Origin: Nonomuraea wenchangensis
GTDB lineage: Bacteria; Actinomycetota; Actinomycetes; Streptosporangiales; Streptosporangiaceae
DNA: 64,000 nucleotides
Assembly (NCBI RefSeq): GCF_900111685.1
Contig: NZ_FOHX01000018.1
Coordinates: 1 to 64,000, forward strand
Reading direction: 5' to 3'
Shown: positions 32,003 through 41,464 of the stretch, piece by piece
How positions within the stretch are numbered: the first letter of the stretch is position 1
How the letters are laid out: each line of letters opens with the position of its first letter
Position numbers and translations under genes: made by a program
The notes under the pieces: generated by a model
Told to the model about the DNA's origin: nothing
Databases searched by the model: none
The model's input: the letters and a program-made list of their open reading frames with translations, nothing else

Positions 32003-33126
32003 CGGCGGTGTCCGTCGAACCGGTGAGGCGACGCTCCGACCTGACCGCCTTCATCCGGTTCCCGCATCTGATCCACCGGCCGGCGGACCCGTGGATCCCG
32101 CCTCTGGACAGGGAGCGTCGCGCGTTCCTCGATTCCCGGCGCAACCCGTTCTTCGACTACGCCGAGGCCGGGCTCTTCCTGGCCAGGCGGGGCGGGCGCG
32201 TGGCCGGCCGCATCGCGGCGGTCCGCAATCCCCGCCACAACGAGTTGCACGGCCCGGACGAGGGGTTCTTCGGCATGTTCGAGTGCGTCGACGATCCCGA
32301 GGTCGCGCGCGCTCTGTTCGAGGCGGCGGCCGGTTGGCTGGCCGGGCGGGGACTGCGCACCATGCTCGGCCCGGTGAGCCTGTCGACGAACCACGAGTGC
32401 GGCCTGCTCGTGGACTCCTTCGACCGGGCTCCCGCGGTGCTCATGCCGTACAACCCCGCCTATTACCCCCGGCTGCTGGAGGCGTGCGGATGCGTCAAGG
32501 CCAAGGACCTGTGGGCGTGGGAGCTCACCTGGGACCAGGTGCCGGGGGAGTTCCTGCCTCTGGCCGACGCCCTGGCCGAAGGCTCCCCGTACACGATCCG
32601 GCCGCTCCGGCTGGCCGACCTCGACACCGCCGCCTCGCACATCTGGGAGATCTTCAACCAGGTGTGGGCGGGCAACTGGGGGTTCGTGCCCGCCACGGAG
32701 AAGGAGTTCCGCCACCTGGTACGGACGTTGAAGCCGATCCTGCGGCCCGAGCTGACGCTCGTCGCGGAGCGCGACGGCGAGACGGTGGGCGCGCTGATCG
32801 GCCTCCCCGACGCAGGCCCGGCGTTCAAGGCCGCGCGAGGACGGCTCACGCCCCTCGGCCTGCTGCGGTTCGTCCGCGCCCTGCGCCACGTGGACGCGGC
32901 CAGGCTGATCCTGCTCGGCGTACGGGCGGAGAACCGGGACGACAAGGTGGTGCTCGAACTCGGGGCGCGCGCCATGCGGTCCGCGCGCGAGCTCGGCATC
33001 CGCCGCGTCGAGTTCTCCTGGATCCTGGAGGACAACGTCGCGGCCAACGGCGTGGCCCGCTACATCGGCGCCCGCCGCTCGAAGACGTACCGCATCTACC
33101 GGCGTGACTGCGAGCCGCCGCGGTGA
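31999..33126 (+). CDS. GNAT-type acyltransferase, candidate N-acyltransferase
   Basis: A 375-aa protein of the large-GNAT type. The N-terminal half has FIRFPHLIHRPADPWIPPL, FLARRGGRVAGRIAAVRNPR and LGPVSLSTNHECGLLVDSF. The C-terminal half has an acetyltransferase core with LTLVAERDGETVGALIGLPD. As I recall it, the bacterial ceramide synthase bCerS is a GNAT-superfamily protein of this general kind; I cannot verify homology here. Placed between an SPT-like enzyme and a reductase, N-acylation or N-acetylation of a sphingoid-like amine is the best guess. GTG 31999 overlaps the oxoamine synthase stop, and its own stop overlaps the next GTG. Confidence 0.75.
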   Translation: MTAVSVEPVRRRSDLTAFIRFPHLIHRPADPWIPPLDRERRAFLDSRRNPFFDYAEAGLFLARRGGRVAGRIAAVRNPRHNELHGPDEGFFGMFECVDDPEVARALFEAAAGWLAGRGLRTMLGPVSLSTNHECGLLVDSFDRAPAVLMPYNPAYYPRLLEACGCVKAKDLWAWELTWDQVPGEFLPLADALAEGSPYTIRPLRLADLDTAASHIWEIFNQVWAGNWGFVPATEKEFRHLVRTLKPILRPELTLVAERDGETVGALIGLPDAGPAFKAARGRLTPLGLLRFVRALRHVDAARLILLGVRAENRDDKVVLELGARAMRSARELGIRRVEFSWILEDNVAANGVARYIGARRSKTYRIYRRDCEPPR

Positions 33127-34100
33127 GGCGCTTCCTGGTCACGGGCGCGACGGGCTTCATCGGCAGGAGTCTGGTGCGGCGGCTGCGGGCCGACGGGCAC
33201 GCGGTCACCGCCCTCGTACGCGTCTCGTCCTCGCCGCGGCGGCGGCACGAGCTCGACCGGCTGGGCGTCGACTGCGTCGAGGGCGACCTGGAGACAGGTG
33301 CGGGACTGCCCGCCGCCGTCGCCGCCGCCGACCGGGTGATCCATCTGGCCGGCCTGGTCAAGGCGCGCACCGCGGCGGACTACTTCCGCGTCAACGCGGA
33401 GGGGACCCGGCGGCTGGTGTCGGCGCTGGCCGCCCGCCCGGACCCGCCCCGCCTGGTGGTGTGCTCGTCGCTCGCCGCGAGCCCCACCGCGGGTCCGCCC
33501 GTGTCGTACTACGGCTTGAGCAAGCTGGCGGCCGAGACGGCCGCCCGTCGCGTGGCGCGGCGGCTGCCGGTCGTCATCGTCCGCCCGCCCATCGTGTACG
33601 GGCCCGGCGACACCGAGTTCCTGCCGTCGCTGCTGCCCATGGCGCGGCTCGGGGTGATGCTCAAGGGCGGCCTCGGACCCAGGCGGTTCTGCCTCATCCA
33701 CGTCGGCGACCTGTGCACGGCGCTGCTGGCCGCGGCCGAGCGGGGCAGGACCGTGCGGCAGGACGATCCCGCGGCCGGCGTCTACACCGTGTGCGACGGC
33801 GTCGAGCACAGCGCCGAGGACATCTGCCTGGCCCTCACCCGGGCGCTCGGCCGCCGCCCGCCGCTCGTCATCCCGGTGCCCGGCCCGCTGGTCGAGCTGG
33901 CGGCGGCCGGCGCCGAGGTCGTCGGCAGGGTCCGCGGGACCGTCCCGATACTCAACAGGGACAAGGCCCGGGAGATGCGCTGCCCCTCCTGGACGTGCCC
34001 GACCGGCCGGGCCGCGGCCGAGCTCGGCTTCCAGGCCCGGACCACCCTTCAGCACGGACTCGCGGCACTCGTACGCGACGAGATCGGAGACTCGCCATGA
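33123..34100 (+). CDS. NAD(P)-dependent epimerase/reductase (extended SDR)
   Basis: A 325-aa extended short-chain dehydrogenase. FLVTGATGFIGRSLVRRL at residues 4-21 binds the cofactor, VIHLAGLVKA follows, and Y130/K134 in SYYGLSKLAAE form the catalytic pair. RPPIVYGPGDTEFLPSLLPM is typical of the NAD-dependent epimerase family, which includes 3-beta-hydroxysteroid dehydrogenase types and the bacterial ceramide reductase CerR. In this operon a 3-ketone reduction of the oxoamine synthase product is the likely reaction. Both ends overlap neighbours (GTGA at 33123, ATGA at 34097). Confidence 0.85.
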   Translation: MRRFLVTGATGFIGRSLVRRLRADGHAVTALVRVSSSPRRRHELDRLGVDCVEGDLETGAGLPAAVAAADRVIHLAGLVKARTAADYFRVNAEGTRRLVSALAARPDPPRLVVCSSLAASPTAGPPVSYYGLSKLAAETAARRVARRLPVVIVRPPIVYGPGDTEFLPSLLPMARLGVMLKGGLGPRRFCLIHVGDLCTALLAAAERGRTVRQDDPAAGVYTVCDGVEHSAEDICLALTRALGRRPPLVIPVPGPLVELAAAGAEVVGRVRGTVPILNRDKAREMRCPSWTCPTGRAAAELGFQARTTLQHGLAALVRDEIGDSP

Positions 34101-37100
34101 CCCCTGTCGCCATCGTCGGGATCGGCTGCCGGCTGCCCGGCGGCATCAGCGACCTGGACGGCCTGTGGGCGGCGCTCTCGGCGGGCCGCGACCTGGTCAC
34201 GCAGGTGCCGCCGGACCGCTTCGAGCCCGGGCGGTTCTTCGCGGCCGACCCGGCCAGCCCGGGCAAGACCTACACGGTCGCGGGCGGGTTCCTGGACGAC
34301 GTCGCCGGTTTCGACACCGGCTATTTCGGGATCTCGCCGCGTGAGGCCGCCTCCATGGACCCGCAGCAGCGGCTGATGCTGGAGCTGGCGGTGGAGGCGT
34401 TCGACGACGCCGGGTTCGACCCGGCCGTCCTGGCCGGCTCCGCCACCGGCGTGTACGTGGGAGCCTCCACCCACGACTACGAGATCATGCAGGTGAGCGA
34501 GCCCGCCGGCATCAACGCCTACACCAACGCCGGCACCTCGGCGGGCAACATCGCCAACCGCGTCTCGCACGCCCTCGATCTGCACGGGCCGAGCATGACC
34601 ATCGACACCGCGTGCTCCTCCGCGCTCGTGGCCCTCCACCAGGCCGTCCAGTACGTCGGCGGCGGCGGGCGGCGGATCGCGCTCGCCGGCGGCGTCAACA
34701 TCCTGATCAGCCCCTACCCGTTCGTCGGGTTCGCCAAGGCGTCGATGCTGTCGCCCCGGGGCCGCTGTCACGCCTTCTCGGCGGAGGCGGACGGCTACGT
34801 CCGCTCCGAGGGCGGCGGCTTCCTGGTGCTGAAGAGCCTGGCCGACGCCCTGGCCGACGGCGACCGGGTGCACGCGGTGGTGCTGGGCACCGGCGCCAAC
34901 GCCGACGGGCGTACGCCGGGGCTGAGCCTGCCCAACCCTGACGCGCAGGAGCGGCTGCTGCGCGAGGTCTACCGTGAGGCCGGGGTCGCGGCCGATGAGC
35001 TGGTCTACTTCGAGGCGCACGGCACCGGCACCCCGGCGGGCGACCCCGTCGAGTGCGAGGCGATCGGCAGGGCCCTCGGACGCCGTCGCAGCCGGGCGCT
35101 GCCGATCGGCTCGATCAAGACCAACGTCGGCCATCTGGAGGCGGCCGCGGGCGTCGCCGGCCTGCTGAAGGCCGTCCTCGTGCTCCGCCACGGGCGGATT
35201 CCTGCCTCGCTGCACGGCGACCCGCCCAACCCGCGCATCGACTTCGCCGGTTTACGGCTGCTTCCCGTCACCGAGTCGCGGCCGGTGGAGCAGGCGGGCG
35301 GGCGCAGGGTCGCCGGGGTGAACTCCTTCGGCTTCGGCGGCGCCAACGCGCACGCCGTGCTCGCCGCGCCGCCGACGATCCCGTCGGAGGGTCCCGCGAG
35401 GCCGCGCCGGCTGCCCGTGATGGTGTCGGCGCGGAACGAGGCCGCGCTGGCCGAAGCCGCGCGCCGGCTCGCGGCGCGGCTGCCGGCGGCCTCCGGCGAG
35501 GAGTTCTACGACCTCAGCTACACCTCGTGCCGGCGGCGGGGCCACCGGGAGGTCAGGGCCGCGGTCATCGCGGGCTCGGGCGCCGAGGCCGCCGAACGGC
35601 TCACGCGGCTCGCCGCGGGCGATGCGGCGGGCGGCGCGATCGGCGGCGCCTCCGCCGGAGGGCGGGTGGCGTTCGTCTTCTCCGGCAACGGCTCCCAGTG
35701 GGCCGGCATGGGCGCCGACCTGCTGCGGAGCGAGCCCGTCTTCCGGGCCGCGGTGCACGCCGCCGACGCCGCACTGTCGCCGTGGCTCGGCTGGTCGGTG
35801 GCCGAGGAGCTGGCCGCGCCCGTGCGACGGTCGCGGCTCGCGCTCACCGAGGTGGCCCAGCCGGCGTTGTTCGCCGTCCAAGTCGGCCTGCTGGAAATGT
35901 TGCGGGACTGGGGCGTGCACCCGCACGCGGTGGCCGGTCACAGCGTCGGGGAGATCGCGGCGGCGTACGCGGCGGGGATCCTGGACCTGGGGCAGGCCGC
36001 GCGGGTGGTCGCCGTACGCAGCCGGGCCCAGGCGCCCACCGCCGGTCTCGGCCGGATGGCGGCGGCGGGCCTCGCCCCGGACGAGGCCGCGAAGGTGCTG
36101 GCCCGCTACGGGGGGCGTCTGGAGCTGGCCGCGGTCAACAGCGGTCGCGACGTGACCGTCGCCGGGGATCCCGAGGCGCTGGCCGCCCTGGGGGACGAAC
36201 TCGCCTCCCGGGGCGTCTTCTTCCGGCCGCTGGACCTCGACCACGCCTTCCACAGCGCGGCCATGGACGGCGCCGAGAAGGCGGTCCGCTCGGGGCTCGA
36301 CGGGCTGCGTGCCGGGGCCGGTCACATCCCGTTCGTGTCCACGGTGACGGGGCGGGAGCTCCAGGAGACGCTCGACGCCGGTTACTGGTGGCGTAACGTA
36401 CGCCGTCCCGTGCTGTTCGCCCAGGCCGTCGAGCGGTTGAAAGAGCGTGGTTGTGAGCTGTTCGCCGAGATCGGGCCGCATCCGGTCCTGGGCACGTACC
36501 TGACCAGGATGGGCGTCACGGCCGTGGCCACCCTGCGGCGCGACGGCGACGGGCCCGCCGCGGTGGAGAGCGCGGTGGCCGCGCTGGCCGCCGGTGACGC
36601 GCGGCTGGACTGGGCGCGGATCTTCCCTGGTCCTGGCCGCGTCGCCGACCTGCCCGCCTATCCCTGGCAGCGTGAGCGCCAGTGGCACGGCGGCCCGCAC
36701 GTGTGGGCGCGTCCCCTCGACCATCCGCTGCTGGGCGAGCGGGCGGCGCTCATGGAGCCGGCCTGGCAGGGGCGGCTCGAACCCGAACGGCTCCCGTGGC
36801 TGCCCGACCACGAGATCGACGGCACGGTGATCATGCCGGGGGCGGCGTACATCGAGATGGCCCTGGCGGCCGGCCGCCGGGCGCTGGGCGGCCCGGCCGA
36901 GGTGCTGACCCTGCGGTTCCCCTCCGCGATGACCCTGTCGGCCGCCGACCCCGTCAGGCAGACCCAGGTCACGCTGTCCGACGAGGACGGCCTGTTCAGG
37001 ATCGCGAGCCGGTCCGGGCAGGAGGGCGAGTGGCGGATGCACGCCCGCGGCAGGGTGCGCCGCCTGCACGGCGAGGCCCCGGGGCGGGTGGACCTCAAGG

Positions 37101-40100
37101 GCGCCAGGGCCAGGGCCACACGGCATCGCGACCACGACACCTGCTACGCCGAACTGACCGCCGTGGGCTTCACCTACGGTCCGAGCTTCAAGGTGCTGCG
37201 TGAGCTGTGGACGAGCCCGCGAGAAGCGCTCGCGTCCTACGTGCTCAACGTGTCGCAGAGCGGCTACGAGGCCCATCCCACGCTGCTCGACGGAGCGTTG
37301 CACACGGTGATCCCGCTGCTCATCGGCAGCGGTCACGGCTATCTGCCGGTGTCGGTCCGTGCGGTGCGGGCCTGGCGCACCCCGCCGCCGTGGGGGTTCG
37401 CCCACACCGAGCTCACCTACGTCTCCGAGCACGAGGCCGAGTTCGACGTCACGATCAGCGACGACACCGGCGAGGTGGCCGTGCTCATCGAGGGCTGCCG
37501 GGTGCGGCGGCTGCCGACGACGGCCAGGACGCCGGTGGTCGAGTACCTGACGGAGCTGCGGCCGGCGTCCCGCTCCGGCGCACCGTCCCTTCCCTGGCCC
37601 GCGTCCTGCCGCCCGGACATCGGCGACACCGCCCGCCCCGGCGACGGCGGTGACGACGGGGCGTGTGGGGCTCACTTCGCCGACCTCACCGCGCACTTCG
37701 TCGCGCGGGCCTTCGCCCGCCTGCTGCCCGGCGCGACCGCCTTCGACGTGCCCGCCCTGCTCACGGCGGGGGTGCTGCCGCGGCACGCGCGGCTCGTGGC
37801 GGCGCTCGCCTCGATCGCCGAAGCGCGCGGCCTGCTCACCCGTGACGATGACGTCGGCGATGGCCACGCTCACGAGCCGGCCGACCATGAACGCCCTGAC
37901 GCCCGCTGGCGGCCGGCCGCCGAGCCGGTGCCCGAGGCGCTCTTCCGAACGCTCCTGCGCGCCTACCCCTCCCACTCGGCGGAGCTGATCCTGCGCGGGC
38001 GCTGCGGCCAACATCTCGAACAGGTGCTGACCGGCCGTCTCGACCCGTTAGAACTGCTCTTCCCGGAGGGCGGCGGGCACACCGTGGAGCATCTGCTCGA
38101 CGCGTCGCCGGGCCGGCGGCGCGACTCGCGGCTCGCCCAGGCCGCGCTCGAGGAGATCGTACGGGCCTGGCCCCGGGACCGTCCGCTGCGCGTTCTGGAG
38201 GTCGGCGGCGGCACGGCGGGGATGACGGCCGCGCTCCTGCCCGTCCTGCCCCGCCGGCTCACCGAGTACGTGTTCACCGACCCCTCCGAGGCGTTCCTCC
38301 GCCGGGCCGCGGCACGTCTTGCCCCTTACGACGACTTCGTGCAGTACCGCCTGCTCGACCTGGCGCGAGAGCCCGCCGAGCAGGGATTCGACGGCGAGTC
38401 CTACGACGTGGTCGTGGCGGACGGCGCGCTGCACGCGGTGCCGGACGTGCGCGCCGCCGTCCGCAGAGCCCGCGACCTGCTGGTGCCCGGCGGTCGTCTC
38501 CTTGTCGTGGAGCAGCACGACAGTGACCGGCTGGTCGCCGTGTTCGGGCTGCTCGAACGCTGGTGGTCCTTCGCCGACTTCGACCTGAGAGCGGCGAGCC
38601 CGTTGCTCCCGGCGGCGCGGTGGGCGACGGTGCTGGGGGAGTGCGGCTTCGGCGACGTGGTCCGCCTCGGCTCCGGAGCCGAGGCGTCCGTCCTGCTCAG
38701 CCATGCCGAGGCGCCGGCCCTGTCCGACGCGGCCACGGAGCCCGTCGTGGACGGCGGCGCGTGGATCCTGGTGCCCGAGCAAGGCGCCGGGGACGAGCTC
38801 GCGCGCGAGGTCGCGGCGGCGCTGCGCGCTGCCGGCGCGTCCCCCGATGTGCTGGACGCGACCGTGGCCGGTGTGTCCGACTGGCCGACGGCTGTCGGCG
38901 ACGGCGACGGCAGCGCCGACCTCGTGCTGCTGCTGGGCGATGAACCCTCAGGCGGTCCGGGGGCGGTCGCCGAGCTCACCGGGCGGCGCGCGCAAGTGCT
39001 GCGGGCCTTGGCCGGCGCTCGCGACCGCCTGCCGGCGAAGCTCACCGCTCGTATCTGGGTCATCACGCCGCCCACCGGCCTGCACCCCACTCCGGAAAAG
39101 CCCTGCTCGCCGCCCGCCGCCGCCGTCTGGGGCCTGACCCGGTCGCTCGCCAACGAACGGCCGGACCTGGAGATCAGGCGCATCTCGCTGGAACGGACCG
39201 CGCTGCCCCGTACGGATGCGCACCGCCTCGCGCTGGAACTGCTCGAACCGTCCGCCGAGGACGAGGTCGTGCTGACCGCGGGCGGCCGGTTCGTGCCGCG
39301 GGTCCGTCCGGCCCGGCCCGTCACCCGTCCCCATGACGTCGCCGCGGGGGAGCCGTTCCGGTTGCGGCTGGACGACCAGGGGCCCGGCTACCGGCTCGCC
39401 TGGGAGCGGACCGGTCCACCGCCCGAGCCCGGCCCCCATGAGATCGTCGTGGCGGTGCGGGCCGCGGCCCTGAACTACCGTGACGTGCTCTGGGCCCGCG
39501 GGCTGCTGCCGGAGGAGGCGGTGCAGGACACCTACCTGGGTCCGCATCTCGGCATCGAGTGTGCCGGGGTGGTGACCGCGACGGGCCTGGGCGTCACGAA
39601 GTTCCGGATCGGGGACGGCGTGTTCGTCGCGACCGGCGGGTCCCTCGCCTCGCACGTCGTGGCTCGCGAAGGGCTGGCCGGGCTCATGCCGGACGGCATG
39701 AGCTTCACGGACGCCGCCACCCTGTCCATCGCCTGCCTGAGCGTGCACTACGCGCTCGACCATCTGGCCCGCCTCCGGCCGGGGGAGACGCTGCTGGTCC
39801 ACGGCGCCGCCGGCGGGGTGGGGCTGGCCGCTCTCCAGCACGCCGCCCATGTCGGCGCGCGGGTCGTCGCCACGGCGGGCAGCCCCGAGAAGCGCGACCT
39901 GCTGCGGCTGCTCGGCGTCACGCATGTGGTGGACTCGCGCGACCCCGGGTTCGCCGACCGCGTCCGCGCCCTGACCGGCGGCGGCGTCGATGTCGTGCTC
40001 AACTCGCTGGCCGGTGAGGCCATCCCGCGCGGGCTGGAGCTGCTGCGCGGCGGCGGGCGTTTCGTCGAGCTGGGCAAGCTCGACCTGTACGGCGACCGGT

Positions 40101-41464
40101 CGGTGTCGCTGCGCCCGTTCCGTGACAGTCTCAGCCTGTACGCGCTCAACCTGGACCTCGGCCCCCTCCTCGAACCGGAGTTGTGGGCCGACCAGGTGAC
40201 CAGGGTGACCCGTCTCGTGCACCGGGGCGACTACCGTCCCATCGCCAACCGGGTCTACCCGGCGGTCCGGGTGCGCGAGGCGTTCCGGCTCCTGCAGCAT
40301 TCCCGCCATGTCGGGAAGGTGGTGATCTCCTTCGACCAGCCGTTCCCCGTCGAGGAGCGGCCGAAGCCCGTGGAGCTCGATCCCGAGGGGACCTACCTCG
40401 TCACCGGAGGGCTCGGCGGGCTCGGCGCGTCCGCCGCCGTACGCCTGGCCGAGCGCGGCGCGCGTCACCTCGCCCTGGTCAGCCGCGCCGGCCCGGACGC
40501 GCCCGAGGCGGCGGCCACCGTACGCGCCATCGGGGAAAAGGGCGCGACGGCCACCCCGTACGCCGCGGACGTGACCGATCCGGCCGCTTTGCGTGCCGTG
40601 CTCGACAGCATCGAGCGCACGGGCCGTCCGCTGCGCGGCGTCATCCACGCGGCGATGGTCCTGGACGACGCCCCGCTGAGCGAGCTGTCCCCGGAACGTT
40701 TCGGCGCGGCGCTGAGCGCCAAGATGACCGGCGCGTACGTGCTCGACCAGCTCACCCGTGGACGCGAGCCGGGCTTCTTCGTCCTGCTGTCCTCGCTGGC
40801 CACCGTCATCGGCAACGCCTCGCAGAGCAACTACGTGGCCGCCAACGCGTATCTGGAGGCCCTGGCCCGGTCCCGCCGCCGGGACGGGCTCCCGGCGCTC
40901 GCCCTGGGGCTGGGCGCCGTCGGCGGGACCGGCTACCTCGCCCGGCACCCGGAGCTGATGGGCTTCCTGTCGCAGCTGCTGCCACCGCTCACCCCGGACG
41001 AGGCGTTCGACGCCCTCGAAGCCGCGCTGGCGCGGGGCGTGGAGGTGACCACGGCCGCGCGCGTGACGCCGGAGGCGATCGCCGACCGGCTGCCGGCGGT
41101 GCGCGTCCCGCGGCTGGCCGAGGTGCTGCCCGCGGTCTCCCGCGACCAGGACGGGCCGAACGCCGCCCTCCACGACCTCGCCGCCCTGGGCAGCCCGCAG
41201 GAGAGGCGGGGGCTCGTGGCCGCGGCCATCGCCGAGCTGGTCGCCGGCATCCTGCACACCACGTCCGACCGGCTCCAGCTCGACCGGCCGCTCGCCCAGC
41301 TCGGCCTCGACTCCCTCATGGCCACCGAGGTGGCGGCGACGATCCGGCGGCGGTTCGGCTGCGCCGTCCCGGCCCTGGAGGTCATCGGCGCCCAGGGCAT
41401 CGACCATCTGGCGCAGCTCGTACACGCCCAGCTCGTCCAGCTGCCGGCTCCGGTGGACGGTTAG
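34097..41464 (+). CDS. Single-module highly reducing type I PKS (KS-AT-DH-MT-ER-KR-ACP)
   Basis: A 2455-aa polyketide synthase. KS covers about 1-425, with Cys173 in DTACSSA, HGTGT and KTNVGH. AT covers about 520-830, with Ser616 in GHSVGE and the HAFH motif indicating malonyl-CoA. DH is about 870-1150 (His905 in HEIDGTVIMPG, Asp in HPTLLDGALH). The C-methyltransferase is about 1280-1530 (VLEVGGGTAGMT near 1367). ER is about 1760-2080 (HGAAGGVGLAAL). KR is about 2090-2280 (TGGLGGLG, LDD signature of B-type, Tyr2246 in SQSNY). ACP is about 2375-2450, with Ser2406 in LGLDSLMA. All key residues are present. There is no thioesterase or reductase domain for release. ATG 34097 overlaps the previous stop; the last four bases overlap a convergent gene. 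Confidence 0.92.
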   Translation: MTPVAIVGIGCRLPGGISDLDGLWAALSAGRDLVTQVPPDRFEPGRFFAADPASPGKTYTVAGGFLDDVAGFDTGYFGISPREAASMDPQQRLMLELAVEAFDDAGFDPAVLAGSATGVYVGASTHDYEIMQVSEPAGINAYTNAGTSAGNIANRVSHALDLHGPSMTIDTACSSALVALHQAVQYVGGGGRRIALAGGVNILISPYPFVGFAKASMLSPRGRCHAFSAEADGYVRSEGGGFLVLKSLADALADGDRVHAVVLGTGANADGRTPGLSLPNPDAQERLLREVYREAGVAADELVYFEAHGTGTPAGDPVECEAIGRALGRRRSRALPIGSIKTNVGHLEAAAGVAGLLKAVLVLRHGRIPASLHGDPPNPRIDFAGLRLLPVTESRPVEQAGGRRVAGVNSFGFGGANAHAVLAAPPTIPSEGPARPRRLPVMVSARNEAALAEAARRLAARLPAASGEEFYDLSYTSCRRRGHREVRAAVIAGSGAEAAERLTRLAAGDAAGGAIGGASAGGRVAFVFSGNGSQWAGMGADLLRSEPVFRAAVHAADAALSPWLGWSVAEELAAPVRRSRLALTEVAQPALFAVQVGLLEMLRDWGVHPHAVAGHSVGEIAAAYAAGILDLGQAARVVAVRSRAQAPTAGLGRMAAAGLAPDEAAKVLARYGGRLELAAVNSGRDVTVAGDPEALAALGDELASRGVFFRPLDLDHAFHSAAMDGAEKAVRSGLDGLRAGAGHIPFVSTVTGRELQETLDAGYWWRNVRRPVLFAQAVERLKERGCELFAEIGPHPVLGTYLTRMGVTAVATLRRDGDGPAAVESAVAALAAGDARLDWARIFPGPGRVADLPAYPWQRERQWHGGPHVWARPLDHPLLGERAALMEPAWQGRLEPERLPWLPDHEIDGTVIMPGAAYIEMALAAGRRALGGPAEVLTLRFPSAMTLSAADPVRQTQVTLSDEDGLFRIASRSGQEGEWRMHARGRVRRLHGEAPGRVDLKGARARATRHRDHDTCYAELTAVGFTYGPSFKVLRELWTSPREALASYVLNVSQSGYEAHPTLLDGALHTVIPLLIGSGHGYLPVSVRAVRAWRTPPPWGFAHTELTYVSEHEAEFDVTISDDTGEVAVLIEGCRVRRLPTTARTPVVEYLTELRPASRSGAPSLPWPASCRPDIGDTARPGDGGDDGACGAHFADLTAHFVARAFARLLPGATAFDVPALLTAGVLPRHARLVAALASIAEARGLLTRDDDVGDGHAHEPADHERPDARWRPAAEPVPEALFRTLLRAYPSHSAELILRGRCGQHLEQVLTGRLDPLELLFPEGGGHTVEHLLDASPGRRRDSRLAQAALEEIVRAWPRDRPLRVLEVGGGTAGMTAALLPVLPRRLTEYVFTDPSEAFLRRAAARLAPYDDFVQYRLLDLAREPAEQGFDGESYDVVVADGALHAVPDVRAAVRRARDLLVPGGRLLVVEQHDSDRLVAVFGLLERWWSFADFDLRAASPLLPAARWATVLGECGFGDVVRLGSGAEASVLLSHAEAPALSDAATEPVVDGGAWILVPEQGAGDELAREVAAALRAAGASPDVLDATVAGVSDWPTAVGDGDGSADLVLLLGDEPSGGPGAVAELTGRRAQVLRALAGARDRLPAKLTARIWVITPPTGLHPTPEKPCSPPAAAVWGLTRSLANERPDLEIRRISLERTALPRTDAHRLALELLEPSAEDEVVLTAGGRFVPRVRPARPVTRPHDVAAGEPFRLRLDDQGPGYRLAWERTGPPPEPGPHEIVVAVRAAALNYRDVLWARGLLPEEAVQDTYLGPHLGIECAGVVTATGLGVTKFRIGDGVFVATGGSLASHVVAREGLAGLMPDGMSFTDAATLSIACLSVHYALDHLARLRPGETLLVHGAAGGVGLAALQHAAHVGARVVATAGSPEKRDLLRLLGVTHVVDSRDPGFADRVRALTGGGVDVVLNSLAGEAIPRGLELLRGGGRFVELGKLDLYGDRSVSLRPFRDSLSLYALNLDLGPLLEPELWADQVTRVTRLVHRGDYRPIANRVYPAVRVREAFRLLQHSRHVGKVVISFDQPFPVEERPKPVELDPEGTYLVTGGLGGLGASAAVRLAERGARHLALVSRAGPDAPEAAATVRAIGEKGATATPYAADVTDPAALRAVLDSIERTGRPLRGVIHAAMVLDDAPLSELSPERFGAALSAKMTGAYVLDQLTRGREPGFFVLLSSLATVIGNASQSNYVAANAYLEALARSRRRDGLPALALGLGAVGGTGYLARHPELMGFLSQLLPPLTPDEAFDALEAALARGVEVTTAARVTPEAIADRLPAVRVPRLAEVLPAVSRDQDGPNAALHDLAALGSPQERRGLVAAAIAELVAGILHTTSDRLQLDRPLAQLGLDSLMATEVAATIRRRFGCAVPALEVIGAQGIDHLAQLVHAQLVQLPAPVDG

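Noticed and set aside
33104..34096. A long upstream in-frame extension of the PKS over the epimerase gene
   Set aside because: The extension has Arg/Gly/Pro-rich, non-homologous sequence and overlaps the clearly coding epimerase. The PKS KS domain begins directly after ATG 34097.
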